Assembly: GCF_033118175.1 (NCBI RefSeq)
Contig: NC_083696.1
Location: 35,573,001-35,637,000 of the forward strand
DNA from: Dama dama
Lineage: Eukaryota > Chordata > Mammalia > Artiodactyla > Cervidae
Reading direction: 5' to 3'
DNA: 64,000 bases
This document shows, piece by piece, positions 34,331-46,370 of this stretch (the first letter of the stretch is position 1; each line of letters begins with the position of its first letter). The notes beneath the pieces are model-generated. The model was not told the DNA's origin. It ran no database searches and was given only the letters and a program-made list of their open reading frames with translations. The position numbers and the translations under genes are program-made.

Positions 34331-35468
34331 TTCTGCCAAGTTTCTCCTTTGTAAAGTTACTCCTTCCTTCTTTGTAATTAATACATATTTTTTTCAGGGG
34401 AGTGCTCTGAGACTGTAAATGACCCTTTTCCCATCAGACTTCCCTTCACTGGTATTAGAATCCATTAATTCTTTCTTGAAATAATTATTGTGGCACATTT
34501 ATAATCCAACTTTTTTTGCTAAAGAATAGCTAATATATGAGACATGAGGATAGACTCTAAATAAGCTTTCTTCCTCTTTGAATTCCTGGGGCATTTGCTG
34601 TTGTCATTTGACTCATTTATGCTACTTTACAGTTCGGAAAGATGTATTCCTATTTTTCTGTAGATGAAGCCTGAACCAGGGACAACTTGGCTGAGTCCTA
34701 AGTCTCTGTGTGAAACAATCCCCAGAGATGCCCTTTTGGGCTGAATTGGTCTCTGGGCAGGTGGGCAGCTCATCGTCAACACAGTAGCCATCTTTATCAT
34801 TGAACCAGCTCTGAAAATGTGGGAACTTTTGCCAGTACAAAAAACGTTAGAACTAACTTTAACTAAACTTTAACATCTTTAAGATCTTAAAGATCATGAC
34901 TTAGAGTGTGCAGTGATAAGTTCAGGTACACACAGTTTCTGGCAAATTTGGCTGTTATCAAAGCCCTGCTTACAGTCTCCTGGGGATGAGAGAGGGATTG
35001 CTTTCTACTTATTTTTCTTTAGGTTGCACATGTTGGCCCTGGGGGAGTATCTGTTATTTGAATTTGCCTCTTCAAGTAAAGATGATTAGGTGTCCTCTGT
35101 GTTTTGGCTTTTTTCAAGGGAAGTGAGCAACTTTTATACTCTGGTTCTCAGTGTAATACATAATACTAAACAATTAAAGACTTGAGCAGTTATTCAAGTC
35201 CCTAGAGAGACCTCTATGAGTAAAGGTTTAGCATTATCATAACATTTATTTATTCTTTATGGTTATCTACTTTAATCTTGTTTTACTTTATTTTATGAAC
35301 CCAGGTCTTTCTTCTGAGCTGTTAGATGAAAACAGGTATTTGTACCAGGTCACGATAAAGGGAAATGTATACACACCAAAAACAGTATTGCTGGTAGCAT
35401 TACTAGCTAGGTGAAAAGGAAGGAACAGTTTTGTTAGCTTGTTAAAATGTACGTGAATATGGATTTTA

Positions 35469-35687
35469 TTTTTTTTTTTAAATAGTTTTCTATTTAATTT
35501 GGCTGCGCTAGGTCTTTGCAGCATGTGGGACCTTCCATCTTCATTGTTGCATGCAGGTTCTTTTTTAGTTGCTGCATGCAAATCTTTAGCTGCAGCATGT
35601 GGGCTCTAGTTCCCTGACCAGGGATGGAACCCAGGCCCCCTATATTGGGAGTGTGGAGTCTTTAGCCTCTGAACCACTGGGGAAGTC
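35469..35687 (-). repeat. CHR-type SINE
   Basis: Antisense copy with a T-rich left end and the head 'gaaccactggggaagtcc'. The short host duplication 'tggattt' flanks it. Confidence 0.85.
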
Positions 35688-36167
35688 CTGGATTTGATTT
35701 TTGAAAATCTGCTCAAGATATTTGGGTTGTTCCTGTTTCGTAGTTGGGTGCGACTGCTGCTGTTTGGAGACATGGAGATACGTAGTTGGTACTGACTTTT
35801 TCCAGGGAACTCGCAGGATTTCTTGAGTTTTGGTCCTTAGATTATGCTTTTCTTTTATAAATTTCTGTCTTTTCTTTCATGTACATTTTGCTTTCTGACT
35901 CAAGGATTAGATATTATTTGATGATGTCTTAGAACCATTTTTTAAAAACTTAACAGTATTAATATTTAACCACTTGTTGGTGCCTTTTGTCACATAGTAT
36001 GCCATTGAATGGGTGCACTTCTCAAGAGCAGTTGTATTGTTTCTTTAGATTTCTTCACTGGTAACAGTGTTTCTTGTAGCCTAAAATTTTTTTACATACT
36101 ATGCAATTCACCCATTTAAATTACATAGTTCAGTGGGTTTTAGTATATTTATAGAATTATGCTAGAG

Positions 36168-36762
36168 GCAGATTTTATTTTCTTGGGCTCCAAAATCACC
36201 ATGGACAGTGACTGCAGCCATGAAATAAAAAGATGCTTGCTCCTTGGAAGAAAAGCTATGCAAATCTAGACAGTGTATTAAAAAGCAGAGACATCACTTT
36301 GCTGACAAAGGTCAAGTGTAGTCAAAGCTGTGGTTTTTCCAGTAGTCCTGTAGGAATGTGAGCGTTGGAGCGAAAGAAGGCTGAGCGCCCGAAACCTGGT
36401 GGTTTCAGATTGTGCTGGAGACACTCGAGAGTCAGCAAGGAAACCAAATCAGTCAGTCCTAAAGGAAATCAGCCCTGATCATTCATTGGAATGACTGATG
36501 CTGAAGCCTCAATACTTTGACCACCTGATGCAAAGAGGCTACTCATTGGAAAAGACCCTGATGTTGGGAAAGATTGAGGGCAGGAGGAAAAGGGGTGACA
36601 GAGAATGGGATGATTGGATTGCATCAGCAACTCAACGGATATGAGTTTGCGCAAACTCTGCAAACTCTGGGAGATAGTGAAGGACAGGAAGGAAGCCTGG
36701 CATGCTGCAGTTCATGGGGTTGCAGAGTTGGACAGGACTTAGTGACTGAACAACAACATTAA
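36168..36762 (+). mobile_element. BovB LINE 3' end, sense, degraded
   Basis: A sense BovB from 'gcagattttattttcttggg' to 'gacttagtgactgaac', with several small deletions and frame breaks. It is the only sense BovB between 9.2 and 62.5 kb. It is nested in an old L1. Confidence 0.88.
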
Positions 36763-37649
36763 TACAAGTATGCAGCCATCACCATAATCAAAACGATTGA
36801 TTCCCAATTCCTCCTCCTTTCTCACCACCCCAATCCCAGCAATAAACAACTGGTAATCTGCTTTCTGCGTTTATAGATTTGTCTGTTGTGGTCATACAGT
36901 GTAAATGGAATATAGTAATATGTGCCCTTTTAGACTGGCTTCTTTGACCTAGTGTAATGTTTTAAAGGTTCATTGATGTTCTACTTCATATCAGCACAGT
37001 TTTGTAGCATGTATAAGTACTTCATTTCTTTTTATAGCCAAATAATATTCCATTTTATTATATACTAAGATTTGCTTGCTTTTTTTTTTTTTTTTTTTTA
37101 AAGCTTATATGGTGACTTTCCTCCTCCCATCTTACCATCCTTAACTTTAAAGATAAATTATCTTATTCCTAAATTTTGGGTTGTAATCTTGCCCAAACTT
37201 GTACATTGAAAGCTTTCTTTTTTTTTTTTTTTTACTCCAGTTTCTGACCACCTTTTAGACTGTGGTATACTGTGTAAAGTCTTACTTTTGCCTTTTGATG
37301 ATGTTAAAATAGACATTTCTAATAATAGGCATTATTAGAATTTTTCTACTTTTTAGGACATTTTCCTCTGTTCCCCTGTCTCTTGTAGATTTTTGTCAAG
37401 ACCATATTTTTTAATAGTTTACCTTGGACTACTGGATAAGTTAACTGTACATGATTAAATATACATTTAATTGTATTAGTATGGTGAATATATCCCTTGA
37501 CAACAACTTTTCTCTGAACTTGAGTACTCTTAAATACTAAATGGAATCATGAAATATTTGTCTTTTTGTCACTGGCCTATTTTCACATAGCAAACTATCC
37601 ACAAGTTTCAGTCATATGGTAGCATTTATCTAGATTTCTTTCCTTTTTT

Positions 37650-37935
37650 GAAAAAGAATTACTTATTTTTGGCTAGGCTAGGTCTTTGTTGCTGCGGGGG
37701 CTTTCTCTAGTTGCGGCAAGCCGGGGGTACTCTGTAGTTGTGGTGCATGGGCTTCTGGGTTCTAAGTTGTAGGCTTCAGTAGTTGCAGCTCCCAGGCTCT
37801 AGAGCACAGGCTCAGTAGTTGCAGCGCACAAACTTAGTTGCTTCGCAGTATGTGGGATTCCCCTGGAACAGGGATGGAGCCTGTGTCTCCTGCATTGGCA
37901 GTCGGATTCTTTACTGCTGAGCCACCAGGGAAGCT
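37650..37935 (-). repeat. CHR-type SINE nested in L1
   Basis: A full antisense copy ending at the head 'gagccaccagggaag'. L1 text resumes on the other side. Confidence 0.85.
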
Positions 37936-38115
37936 TTCCTTCCTTTTTATATTTGAATGATATTACATTGTGTGTATATATCATATTTTGCATATCTGTT
38001 CATTCTTTGATGGACACCTGGGTTGATCCTACCTTTTGACTATTGTAAGGCTGCTGTGAATGTGAACATGGGTGTACAAATCTCTTCAACACTGTGCTTT
38101 CAAATTCTCTTGTAG

Positions 38116-38146
38116 ATACACACACACACACACACACACACACACC
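38116..38146 (+). repeat. (AC)n microsatellite
   Basis: About 15 uninterrupted AC units inside the L1 tract. It is likely to be length-polymorphic. Confidence 0.9.
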
Positions 38147-38165
38147 CAGAAGCAATCATATAATT

Positions 38166-38564
38166 TTTTTTTCCCCTTAAATAATTTTTTAAATTCTATA
38201 TTGGACCACAGTTGATTTGGGCTTTCCTGGTGGCTTTCCTAGTAAAGAACCTGCCTGCCAATGCAGGAGACACAGGTTCCATCCCTGGGTCAGGATGATT
38301 CCCTGGAGAAGAAAATGGTAACTCACTCCAGTGTTCTTGCCTGGGAAATCCCCTGGACAGAGGAGCCTGGTGGTCTGTAGTCCATGGGGTCACAAAGAGT
38401 CTTATACCACCTAGCGGCTAAACAACAACAGTTGATTTACAATGCTTTGTTAGTTTCAGGCATACAGCAAAGTGATTCAGTTATTCATATATCTATTCTT
38501 TTTCAAATTTTCTTCCCATTTAGGTTATTACAGAATATTGAGGAGAGTTCCCTATTCTGTAAGG
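38166..38564 (-). mobile_element. Young L1 3' end inserted in older L1
   Basis: An antisense ruminant L1 3' UTR flanked by exact duplications ATCATATAATT at 38155-38165 and 38565-38575. A Bov-tA later inserted into it at 38219-38427. Confidence 0.88.
38219..38427 (+). repeat. Bov-tA SINE nested in young L1
   Basis: A full-length sense copy. The exact host duplication ACAGTTGATTT lies at 38208-38218 and 38428-38438. Confidence 0.93.
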
Positions 38565-38885
38565 ATCATATAATTCTATTTTTAATTTTGAGGGGAATTG
38601 CCAAACATACTGTTTTCCACAATGGCTACATTATTGTACATTCCCATCAAACAGTGTACAGAGGCTTCAATTTCTCTGTGTTCTTGCCAACACTTGTTAT
38701 TTTCTGTCTCCTCCACACCCCCACACCCCTGCCTCAGCCATTGTAACTGGTGCTGGGTTTACATAATGATTAGTGATGGTGACAATATTTTCATGTGCTT
38801 ATTGACCATTTTTACATCATCTCTGGGGAAATATCTGTTCAAGTCCATTCCCCGCCCACCACGCCTTTTTTGTTGTCTTTTTAAA

Positions 38886-39185
38886 GAATTTTCTTTATTT
38901 TTGACTGTTCTGGATCTTTGTTGCTGAGAGTGCTTTTCTCTAGCTGCGGCAAGTGAGGGCTGCTCCTCTGGTTGCCGTGCACGGTCTTATAGCGACAGCT
39001 TCTCTTGTTGCAGAGCACAGGCTCGAGGGCGCGTAAGCTTGAGTAGTTGTGGCACTTGGGCTCAAAAGTTGTGGCACACAGGCTTAGTTGCTCCGTGACA
39101 TGAGGGATCCTCCCAGATCAGGTATCAAATGTTTGTCTCCTGCATTGGCAGGCAGATTCTTTACTACTGAACCACCAGGGAAGAG
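38886..39185 (-). repeat. CHR-type SINE nested in L1
   Basis: A full antisense copy, from 'ctttatttttgactgttc' to the head 'gaaccaccagggaagagcc'. Confidence 0.85.
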
Positions 39186-39983
39186 CCCCCTTGTGCATTT
39201 TTTAATCTGGTTATTTGTTAGTAGTAGAATTTTGTTACATATTTGTGATGTTACTCCCTTATCAAATGTATAATGTGCAGATATTCTTTGGGTTGCCTGT
39301 TTACTCTGTTCATGTCTTTTGGTTCACCAGTTTAAAATCCAATTTTTTCCTTTCTTTCCTTTCATTCTTGGGGTCATATCTAAGAAATTATTACAAAATT
39401 TACTATCATGAAGCTTTTGCTCTATATTTTCTTCCAAGGGTTGTATAGTTTTAACTCTTGGATTTAGGTCATTAATACACAATATTGGATTCAATTAAGA
39501 AAAACCAGAGTCACTGAATAAAACTATTTCTTCTTACTTGCTTGCTCTCTTGTTTGCTGCCCTCTTGGTCATTTATCAAAAATCTTAGTATTAAAAATGG
39601 TATGTAATAGTACCTTCAGCTTCCTTAGTAGTTTCCTCTTTTTTGTTTCTCATTTCATTTTATAGTAGAGGCATATGATATCATGGTGTTTACACTAGAT
39701 GTGTTTAAAAAGATCCAGAATTTTTAAAAGTATAACCTGCCTATGTTAAGCTGCAGTATATGACAAATGTTGTACAAGCAGAATTAAATTCTTTTTTCTC
39801 CTTTGAGATCAATAGGTATTTGTGTCATCAGGGACCTGCAGATTGGGTGTACTGGTTGGGAATGTTGGTGCTGTTAGGAGCAATGTCAGTAATGTTTGGG
39901 CAGGTGTGTAAGGGATGAAGTTAGTAGAGTTATAGTTGTGTGGAACGTAAGTATTATGTTTATACTTTTTTTTTTTTTTAAAG

Positions 39984-40038
39984 GATTTGGGCGTGGCAGA
40001 GGGAGAGGGGCAGGAAGATTCTCAACCCAAGGCATGGG
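39984..40038 (+). CDS. UBAP2: UBAP2 coding exon 6 (residues 174-192, RGRG repeat)
   Basis: This 55-nt exon, the second shortest here, is preceded by a long T tract and aaag, and ends atggg|gtaagt. It completes a Gly codon and encodes FGRGRGRGAGRFSTQGM(G). With the end of exon 5 it forms a continuous RARGRGFGRGRGRG run, the densest RG cluster in the window. Such clusters in this family are arginine-methylated and support RNA-protein condensation. The sequence agrees with human UBAP2 as I remember it. Confidence 0.95.
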
Positions 40039-40221
40039 GTAAGTCTTAGCTATCCTGTTTTTGAATTTGCTCCCTTCTCTTTTTGTTATCTCTAAGGCTT
40101 TCCTTCCTCTATCCTGTACCTGATTAACCATCCTGGTGAGTCAGATGTTTTCTATGTTTAAAAAGAGAAAATACTAAAGAAATGAAATGGAACAAATGAC
40201 ATTGTGTTGTAGTAAGCCTTA

Positions 40222-40446
40222 GAGTGATTTTTAGTCCTGGCTTTATTGACGTTTTGGATTGGATAGTAGTTGATTGAGGTGGTGGGGTCCCCTTTACGTT
40301 GTAGGATGTTTAGCAGCATCCCTGGCCTCTCCCTACTAGATCCCAGTAGCACCCCTCCTCAAGTTGTGACAGTCAAAAATGTCTCCAGACACCGCCAAAT
40401 GTTCCCTGGGAGGGAGGTGCACAACCACCCCAGTTGAAAACCATTG
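40222..40446 (-). mobile_element. MER20-like hAT fossil
   Basis: Read on the minus strand, this follows MER20 from 'ggttttcaactggggtggttg' through 'acatttttgactgtcac' and 'gctgctaaacatcctacaa' to 'gtcaataaagccagg'. It is a non-coding DNA transposon fossil. Confidence 0.8.
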
Positions 40447-41084
40447 CTTAAGAATTATGTTGGTAAATCCAGCAGTTGTCTTTGAATGGTAAGTAAATGC
40501 AATGTTTTTTTTTTTCAATGTTTTTTTATTTTTTATGAAAAACAGTCATCTTTATCTTGAATTGTAATACTGAAAGATGAGTATATTGTTTTTAAATAGA
40601 TGGTATAGTCAGTTATTTATTCATTATTTCTGGTTATTCTTTCACTTTTTGCTATTACCTAAAGCATTAGCTGCCACCCCACCCCCCCACCCCCCACTAT
40701 AAAAAGTATTTAAGCATCTTACAGAGACCATAGGTAGATGATAGTCAAGAAAGGAAAAGTCCTTTGTTTCATAGCTTCCCGGCAGCACTGTTTTGGGTCA
40801 CTGCCTTCAGATGGTGACTCTTGTCATCTCTTTTCTGCCTGAGCTCCCTGTGGACAAAAGAAGGATGAAAGCACAGGAAGCAAATTGGCTGGAACATTTG
40901 ATTTGGACATACATGCCCAGCCTCGTAGCTTTGAAGGATTTTGTAGATTTTATCCTCCACTTCAAAAAAAAAAATGCTGCTGTGATTTCTTTTTGTCAGT
41001 GACACCCCAATAATGCTAAAATACTTTTTTCTAAGGTGTGAAAATTTTAGCGATGTTATTTAATTTGGTTCTAGTTAGGCATCT

Positions 41085-41373
41085 CATGCAGGAGACCACG
41101 GTTCAATTCCTGGCTTGGAAAGATCCCCTAGAGAAGGGATAGGCTACCCACTCCAGTTTTCTTGGGCTTCCTTGGTGACTCAGATGGCAGAGAATCTGTC
41201 TGCAGTGTGGGAGACCTGGGTTCGATCCCTGGGTTGGGAAGATCTGGAGGAGTGCATGGCAATCCACTCCAGTATTCTTGCCTGGAGAATCCACGTGGAC
41301 AGAGGAGCCTGGCGGGCTATAGTCCATGGGGTCGTGTAGAGTTGGACATGAGCGACTAAGCACAGCACAGCAC
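41085..41373 (+). repeat. Dimeric Bov-tA SINE
   Basis: A partial unit (41085-41163, lacking the tRNA head and the end) runs directly into a full unit (41164 onward). One host duplication, AGGCATCT at 41077-41084 and 41374-41381, encloses both, so they inserted as a dimer. Confidence 0.88.
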
Positions 41374-41881
41374 AGGCATCTGAATCATGGGTATTTAGGG
41401 TTTTAATTTAAAAAGAAGCACTGAGCAAAATGTTTTCTTTTTTGTTTATACCCATCTAAACAAAATGGATCATTTATTGTAAAAGGTTCAAAGCCAACTT
41501 CGATTCTGACTTGGGAAGAAAAGACCTGTTGCCTGTTTAGGTCTAGGCTTAGTTGGCAGGGGGTGGGTGGGTTTTTCATTAGAGCCTTTACCCTGCCTAG
41601 AACTGCTATAGGTCTCCACGCCTGCTTTAGGATGCAGAGGATAACAATTTAGGCAAGTAGAAGCATCGTACAAGAGTATATGGAAGTCCCTAGTCAGCCT
41701 CTGCTTTTTAGAAGCTCTAGATTCCGATAGCCAGAAGAATTGGCTTATGGTTAAATAGGAGAAGGAGGATGAAGTCTCTGACAGTGGTTCTTGTGAGGGA
41801 CAGGGTTTATTTCAGGGAAGATGATATACAGTTAATTTTGTGATTATTTCATTTGCCTTTATTTTTTATTTCAAACCCAAG

Positions 41882-41985
41882 GACATTTAATCCTGCGGAC
41901 TATTCAGATTCTCCATCTATAGATGGGTGTGGGACAAAACCAGTAGTTTGGGAAGCTGCTCAGAATGGTGCAGATGAGGGAACTG
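41882..41985 (+). CDS. UBAP2: UBAP2 coding exon 7 (residues 192-227)
   Basis: The 104-nt exon lies between aacccaag and actg|gtaagt. It completes a Gly codon and encodes TFNPADYSDSPSIDGCGTKP, then VVWEAAQNGADEGT. The TFNPADY motif and the VWEAAQNGADEGT end are conserved from human UBAP2. The middle (SPSIDGCGTKP) differs at several positions from human as I remember it. It is acidic and probably disordered. It ends one base into a codon. Confidence 0.95.
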
Positions 41986-42718
41986 GTAAGTGTCTGTCCT
42001 CACCAGAGATGTATTTTAATTGTTTGAGCTCTTAACAATCAAAGATGACATCAAAGTGTGCTGATGGAGAAAAATGAAAAACAGGCAGCTATTCTTCCTC
42101 TGAGGCTACTCTTAGCTGGTCCTTAGCTCCAAAGTTTCTCATTTACAAAGCTTATTGACGATAAGGTACATGGGTTTTTTTCCTCTTTTGCACTCTGAAG
42201 AAGATGCTGTAACAAACTGTGTAAGGCAGTACAAACCCACACTCAAATCTTGGTGTCAGAGATACAGAGAATAATTTCTTAGTGGCAGACGAAACAAAGT
42301 ATTCACCGTTCATAGTGGTGAACACAAATATGGCCAGAATAAGAGGTTGATGGTGATAGGTGAGTTTAGGGTAATACTTGCTTTTGCAGGTTTTTCTGTA
42401 TCCTACAATTTTAGGGTTATTTGTTTACTGAAGTTCATAGATAAATACTTGTTAATTGGATTATTTTTAATAGAACTCTTTTGAATATTTGTTCCTGATA
42501 ATATATCTTGATAATATATATTAACTGCTGTGATTATATTTATAAAAACATTCTTTTATACTTCATGAATTATAATCCCAAATACAAAATCATAGCTCAT
42601 TAATAATCTAAAAAAGACAGTGGCACCATCACAGAAGCATGGAAAACTCGGAATCAGATATACTATGGAGAGGACCAACAAAAGTTTTAAAAATAGAAGT
42701 GAAAGGTTGTGGTTGAGC

Positions 42719-43386
42719 TGTGAAAGACGCCGGGATTCTTGGCCTCCGGAGGAGAGGAATTCAATCTGGGGCCAGTGACGAGGCTTGATCGCTCAGAGCT
42801 TTAGTGTAATAAAGTTTTATTAAAGCATAAAAGAGATAGAGAAAGCTTCTGACATGACATCAGAAGGGGGCAGAAAGAGTGCCCTCCTGCTGGTCTGGAG
42901 CTGGGTGTTTTATGTCTCTTAGGAAGTTACTGATCAGATGATAGAGACACCTCACGGCTGATGGCGTCTCACCAGGCTGCTGCCCAACAATGTGCATTTT
43001 TGAGATGGGATGGCACAAAGTGTGTCATCCCCCAGCCATGAAACAGTTGATATGAATACTGGTCTGTTGAGCTGTTATCAGCCAAAAGTTAGTGTTAGGT
43101 GGAACCGTTTTGAAGAAAGGCAAATTCCAGAGCAAATACATAGTTTCATTGACATAGTTTAAGAAAAACATTTCCATAAAAAAAAAAATGTATTGATTAG
43201 CTCAAGGTTTGAGAAAAGTTCAGGTGGAACCAGGTGTTGTCATGGCAACACAGAATTTTAAGAGAGGAAAAAAAATCTGACTCTTATTGTTTGTTTCTTC
43301 CTGCCACTTAAGGGAGAGAGAAAAACGTCCAACACTTTCAGCCTATTTCCTCGGTTTGGAGACTCCTGGCCTTCCTGCCTGTTACA
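42719..43386 (-). mobile_element. Solo LTR of a ruminant endogenous retrovirus
   Basis: About 668 bp with LTR-like ends. The minus strand starts TGTAACAGGCAGGAAGGCC and ends ...CGGCGTCTTTCACA. A poly(A) signal (AATAAA, minus strand, near 42810) lies in the expected R-region position. There is no primer-binding site, gag/pol/env text or second LTR nearby, so only a recombined solo LTR remains. It resembles the bovine BTLTR1 group from memory. I could not see a convincing short target duplication. Confidence 0.75.
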
Positions 43387-43734
43387 GTAGTTTGAACTGT
43401 AATTTCAAACTGTCAGTAGTTTGAAAACACTAGTAAAATTGATAAGTTTATTATGAGACTGGTCAAGGGAAGCAGAAGAAACATAATTGGTTGTAGGAAT
43501 GAGAAAAGGAATATTGATATTATTTATTATAATTAATATCATAGCTATTAAAAATTGTCAGAAGATAAATTTCTTTCCAACATTTGAAATTATAGATTAA
43601 TTTCATTCTTTAGCACAAATGTAAAAATTTTAAATCACAATATTGGAAAACAGTTCAGTGAACTACAGAAAGGATATATCATGGCCATGTTAACTTTAAA
43701 CTTGATATTCAAGTTTAACATTTAAAAAATCAAA

Positions 43735-44045
43735 CTACTCCTAGATATATACCAGAGAGAATGGAAGATACAGGTTCACATAAAAACCAAATGTTCTTCA
43801 ATGGATGAGTGAGAAAGAAAAATTATCCAGATTAGTCAGATAGAAGCAGAGGTAGATTGGTGGTTGCTGATGGCTGGGAATGTTGGGGAAAATGGGGAGT
43901 GGCTATGAATGGGTTCCAGAGTTTTTTTGGAGTGATGAAAGTATCCTGGAGTAGGTAGTTGTGATTGTTGTGCTCCTTGAGAATAGACGGAAAACTGACC
44001 AGTCCTGTGCCTTAAAAGGGTGGGTTCAGAAGTCAGAGCAGACTT
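43735..44045 (+). repeat. Old L1 (L1M-type) 3' UTR, sense
   Basis: 'tggtggttgctgatggctgggaa', 'aatgggttccagag' and 'tgatgaaagtatcctgg' follow the sense L1M 3' UTR. Confidence 0.65.
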
Positions 44046-44103
44046 CACAATAATTAGTGCTGTATAGAATGTCCTTTTGTAACAAGATCAAGGGCCTTAC
44101 CTT

Positions 44104-44288
44104 TTTAAAAAATATTTATTTTTACCTGAACGATAATTGCTTTACAGTATTGTGCTGGTTTCTGCCAAGCATCGACATGAATCAGCCATCAGTACACACA
44201 TGTCCCCTCCCTTCAGCCTCTCTCCCCATCCCAGCCCTTTAGGTTCCTACAGAGCCCCAATCTGAGTTCCCTGAGTCACACAGCACAT
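44104..44288 (-). mobile_element. Ruminant L1 3' end, strongly truncated
   Basis: An antisense L1 3' UTR ('ataattgctttacagtattg', 'catgaatcagccatcagtac') of about 185 bp. The similar host text 'gccttaccttttt' on the left and 'gcctgccttttttt' on the right may be its target duplication. Confidence 0.8.
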
Positions 44289-44297
44289 TCAAGGAGC

Positions 44298-46370
44298 CTG
44301 CCTTTTTTTTCTTTTGAATAAAGGCAAAAGCTTTAGTCAAAACTGAAGAGAAACAGGATTGCCCTCATTATTTCTGTTCACCATTGTACCAGAGGTCTGA
44401 ACCATTGAAATAAAGAATGAAAAAGAAAAGAAGGATTGGAAAGGGAGGGAAAAACCTGTCATCTCTGTCGATATAAAATAATCTATAGATAAATTAATGA
44501 AATTAATTAGAAAGCTTTAAATGATGTAGCTAGTTCACTTAACAGGTAACATTTCTATAATCAACAGAGAAAATGCGAAAAATAGTAGCTTCAAAAAACG
44601 TCAATTGCCTGTGAAGTCTAATGATATGCAAAATTTCTATCTATTAAAATACAAAATATAAAATCTTACAGCAAAGTGTGAAAATTGAGTGTCTGAAGAA
44701 ACATTAATGAGCAGAAAAACTACCATTTACAGTAATAGAAAAACATGAAACCCCTAGGTATAAATCTGACAAAATATGTGTAAGATTTGTATGTCAAAAA
44801 TTATGCAACATGAAGGTAAATATCCAAGATGATCCATAAAGGAGGCGAGATACTGAGAGGTATTTATGAGTTGGAAGACTCATAAATGTTATTGATATAT
44901 CATTGATATTGTTATTGATATTGCATTTCTCCCCAAATTGATATATAGGTTTGAACATACAAGTTTGTTCAAAATCCTAACAGGATTTTTTTGTGTCACT
45001 TGATTCTAAACTTGATTCTGAAATTTTTATAGAAAAGTATAGGTGTGAACTGTTTTCAAACAGTTTTGAAAACAAACAGCATTCAAAGACTCACATTCCA
45101 TGATTTCAAGAAATTACCCTAAAGTTACAGTAATCAAGATTGTGGAATTGGCAAAAGCATAGAGATAGATCAATTACATAATAGCAAATCTAGAAATAAA
45201 CCCACAGATACAATTGGTTTTGGACAAAGGTTCCAAGACAAGTCAATATAGCATACATTACACTGTATATTAAAAAAATAGCCCAAAGTGGATAATAGCT
45301 ATACATGTGAAAGCTAAAACCACAACTTGAAAAGAAAATACTGGGGCAAATCTTAGCCACCTTGGATTAAGGAAAAATTTCTTATATAGGACATAATAAG
45401 CATGAGTCTAAAAGAAAAACATGGTTCTTCAGAAGAAAACAGATAGAATGGAAGACCAAGACATAGTTTAGGAGGAAATATTTATTTAAAACCTCTACTT
45501 GAAAAGGAACTTGTATACAGAATGTATAAGGAATTCTCAGAAGTCATTAAGAAGAAAACAAGTAACCCAGTGAAAATAGCAATTAAAACAACAGAAAATG
45601 AAAAAGTTGTGGAAATGGATGGCGATGACGGCTGTACCACATTGTGATTACTCAGTGGCAGTGGATTGTACCCTTGAGAAAGGTTTGCTGTTCAGTCGCT
45701 CAGTTGTGTTTGACTCTTTGTGACCCCATGGAGTGCAGTGTACCAGGCTTCCTTGTCCTTCAGGGTTAGCATGGTAACCCTAAAAAAGATTAGCATGGTA
45801 AATACTATTTACCACCTGCACACTGTTTTACCACAGTAAAAAACTGACATAGAATGGTATACACATTTTGTATCTATGGCAGTTGTTTTGGTATTAAATT
45901 TTACTGGAATTATGTGAGGTGTAATCGGCGGGGAGACTGAGGCAAAGATAACTTCTTGTGAATCTGTAATTATTTCAAAATAAGTTAATAAAAAATGAGC
46001 AAAAGATCTGAACAGATGCTTCACAAAGCAAGACACATGGATGGCAATAAGTAAACAAAAATGTGCTCATCATCATTGGTCATTGGGGAAATATAAATTT
46101 ACAGTGAGTGTGTGCATGCTTAGTAGGCTACCTCCATTCATCCACTAAAATAGCTTTAAAACTGACAGTTCCAAGTGTTAGTGAAGATGATGATGTAATT
46201 CGAACTTATTCCTGGTGAGAAAGCATACACAGAGATGCTATACAGTCTTAAAATCTCAACACTGGGAAGAAATGAAAAGAAGTGAAAAGAAATGAAAAAC
46301 ACGTCCATACTAAGACCTGCATATGATGTTTATAGTGGCTTTACTTAGAACCTCCACTGAGTTTTAAATT
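44298..46370 (+). repeat. Old L1 pieces, sense, in scrambled order
   Basis: ORF2-like text (for example 'gattgtggaattggcaaaagc', 'gaaataaacccacagatac') runs to about 45590, then 3' UTR-like text ('tggatggcgatgacggctg', 'tttaccacagtaaaaaac') to about 45860, then ORF2-like text again ('caaaagatctgaacagatgc'). At least two insertions or a rearrangement are implied. No ORF is intact. Confidence 0.6.
45686..45765 (-). repeat. BovA/Bov-tA fragment
   Basis: Short antisense piece 'ctgttcagtcgctcagttgtg' to 'ccatggagtgcagtgtaccagg', inside L1M 3' text. Confidence 0.75.

Larger units (their letters stand above)
36085..39470 (-). repeat. Old L1 hosting several younger insertions
   Basis: Antisense L1M text begins near 'caattcacccatttaaatt', resumes after each insertion ('atgcagccatcaccataatc', 'tttatagccaaataatattcc', 'tcttgccaacacttgttattt', 'cccttatcaaatgtataatg') and ends near 39470. 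Embedded in order are a BovB, a CHR-type SINE, an (AC)n run, a young L1 end carrying a Bov-tA, and another CHR-type SINE. Confidence 0.75.
31320..39983 (+). other. UBAP2: UBAP2 intron 5 (8.7 kb)
   Basis: Starts gtaaga and ends after a long T tract at ttttaaag. It contains the U6-L1 chimera, a mariner remnant, an L1M block, a sense BovB and a nested L1/SINE stack up to about 39.47 kb. From 32220 to 33130 and 34340 to 35460 I see nothing beyond short AT-rich unique sequence. Confidence 0.92.
40039..41881 (+). other. UBAP2: UBAP2 intron 6
   Basis: A 1.8-kb intron with a MER20-like element, T-rich and C-rich simple tracts near 40.5-40.7 kb, and a dimeric Bov-tA. From 41382 to 41860 I see nothing recognisable. 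Confidence 0.9.
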
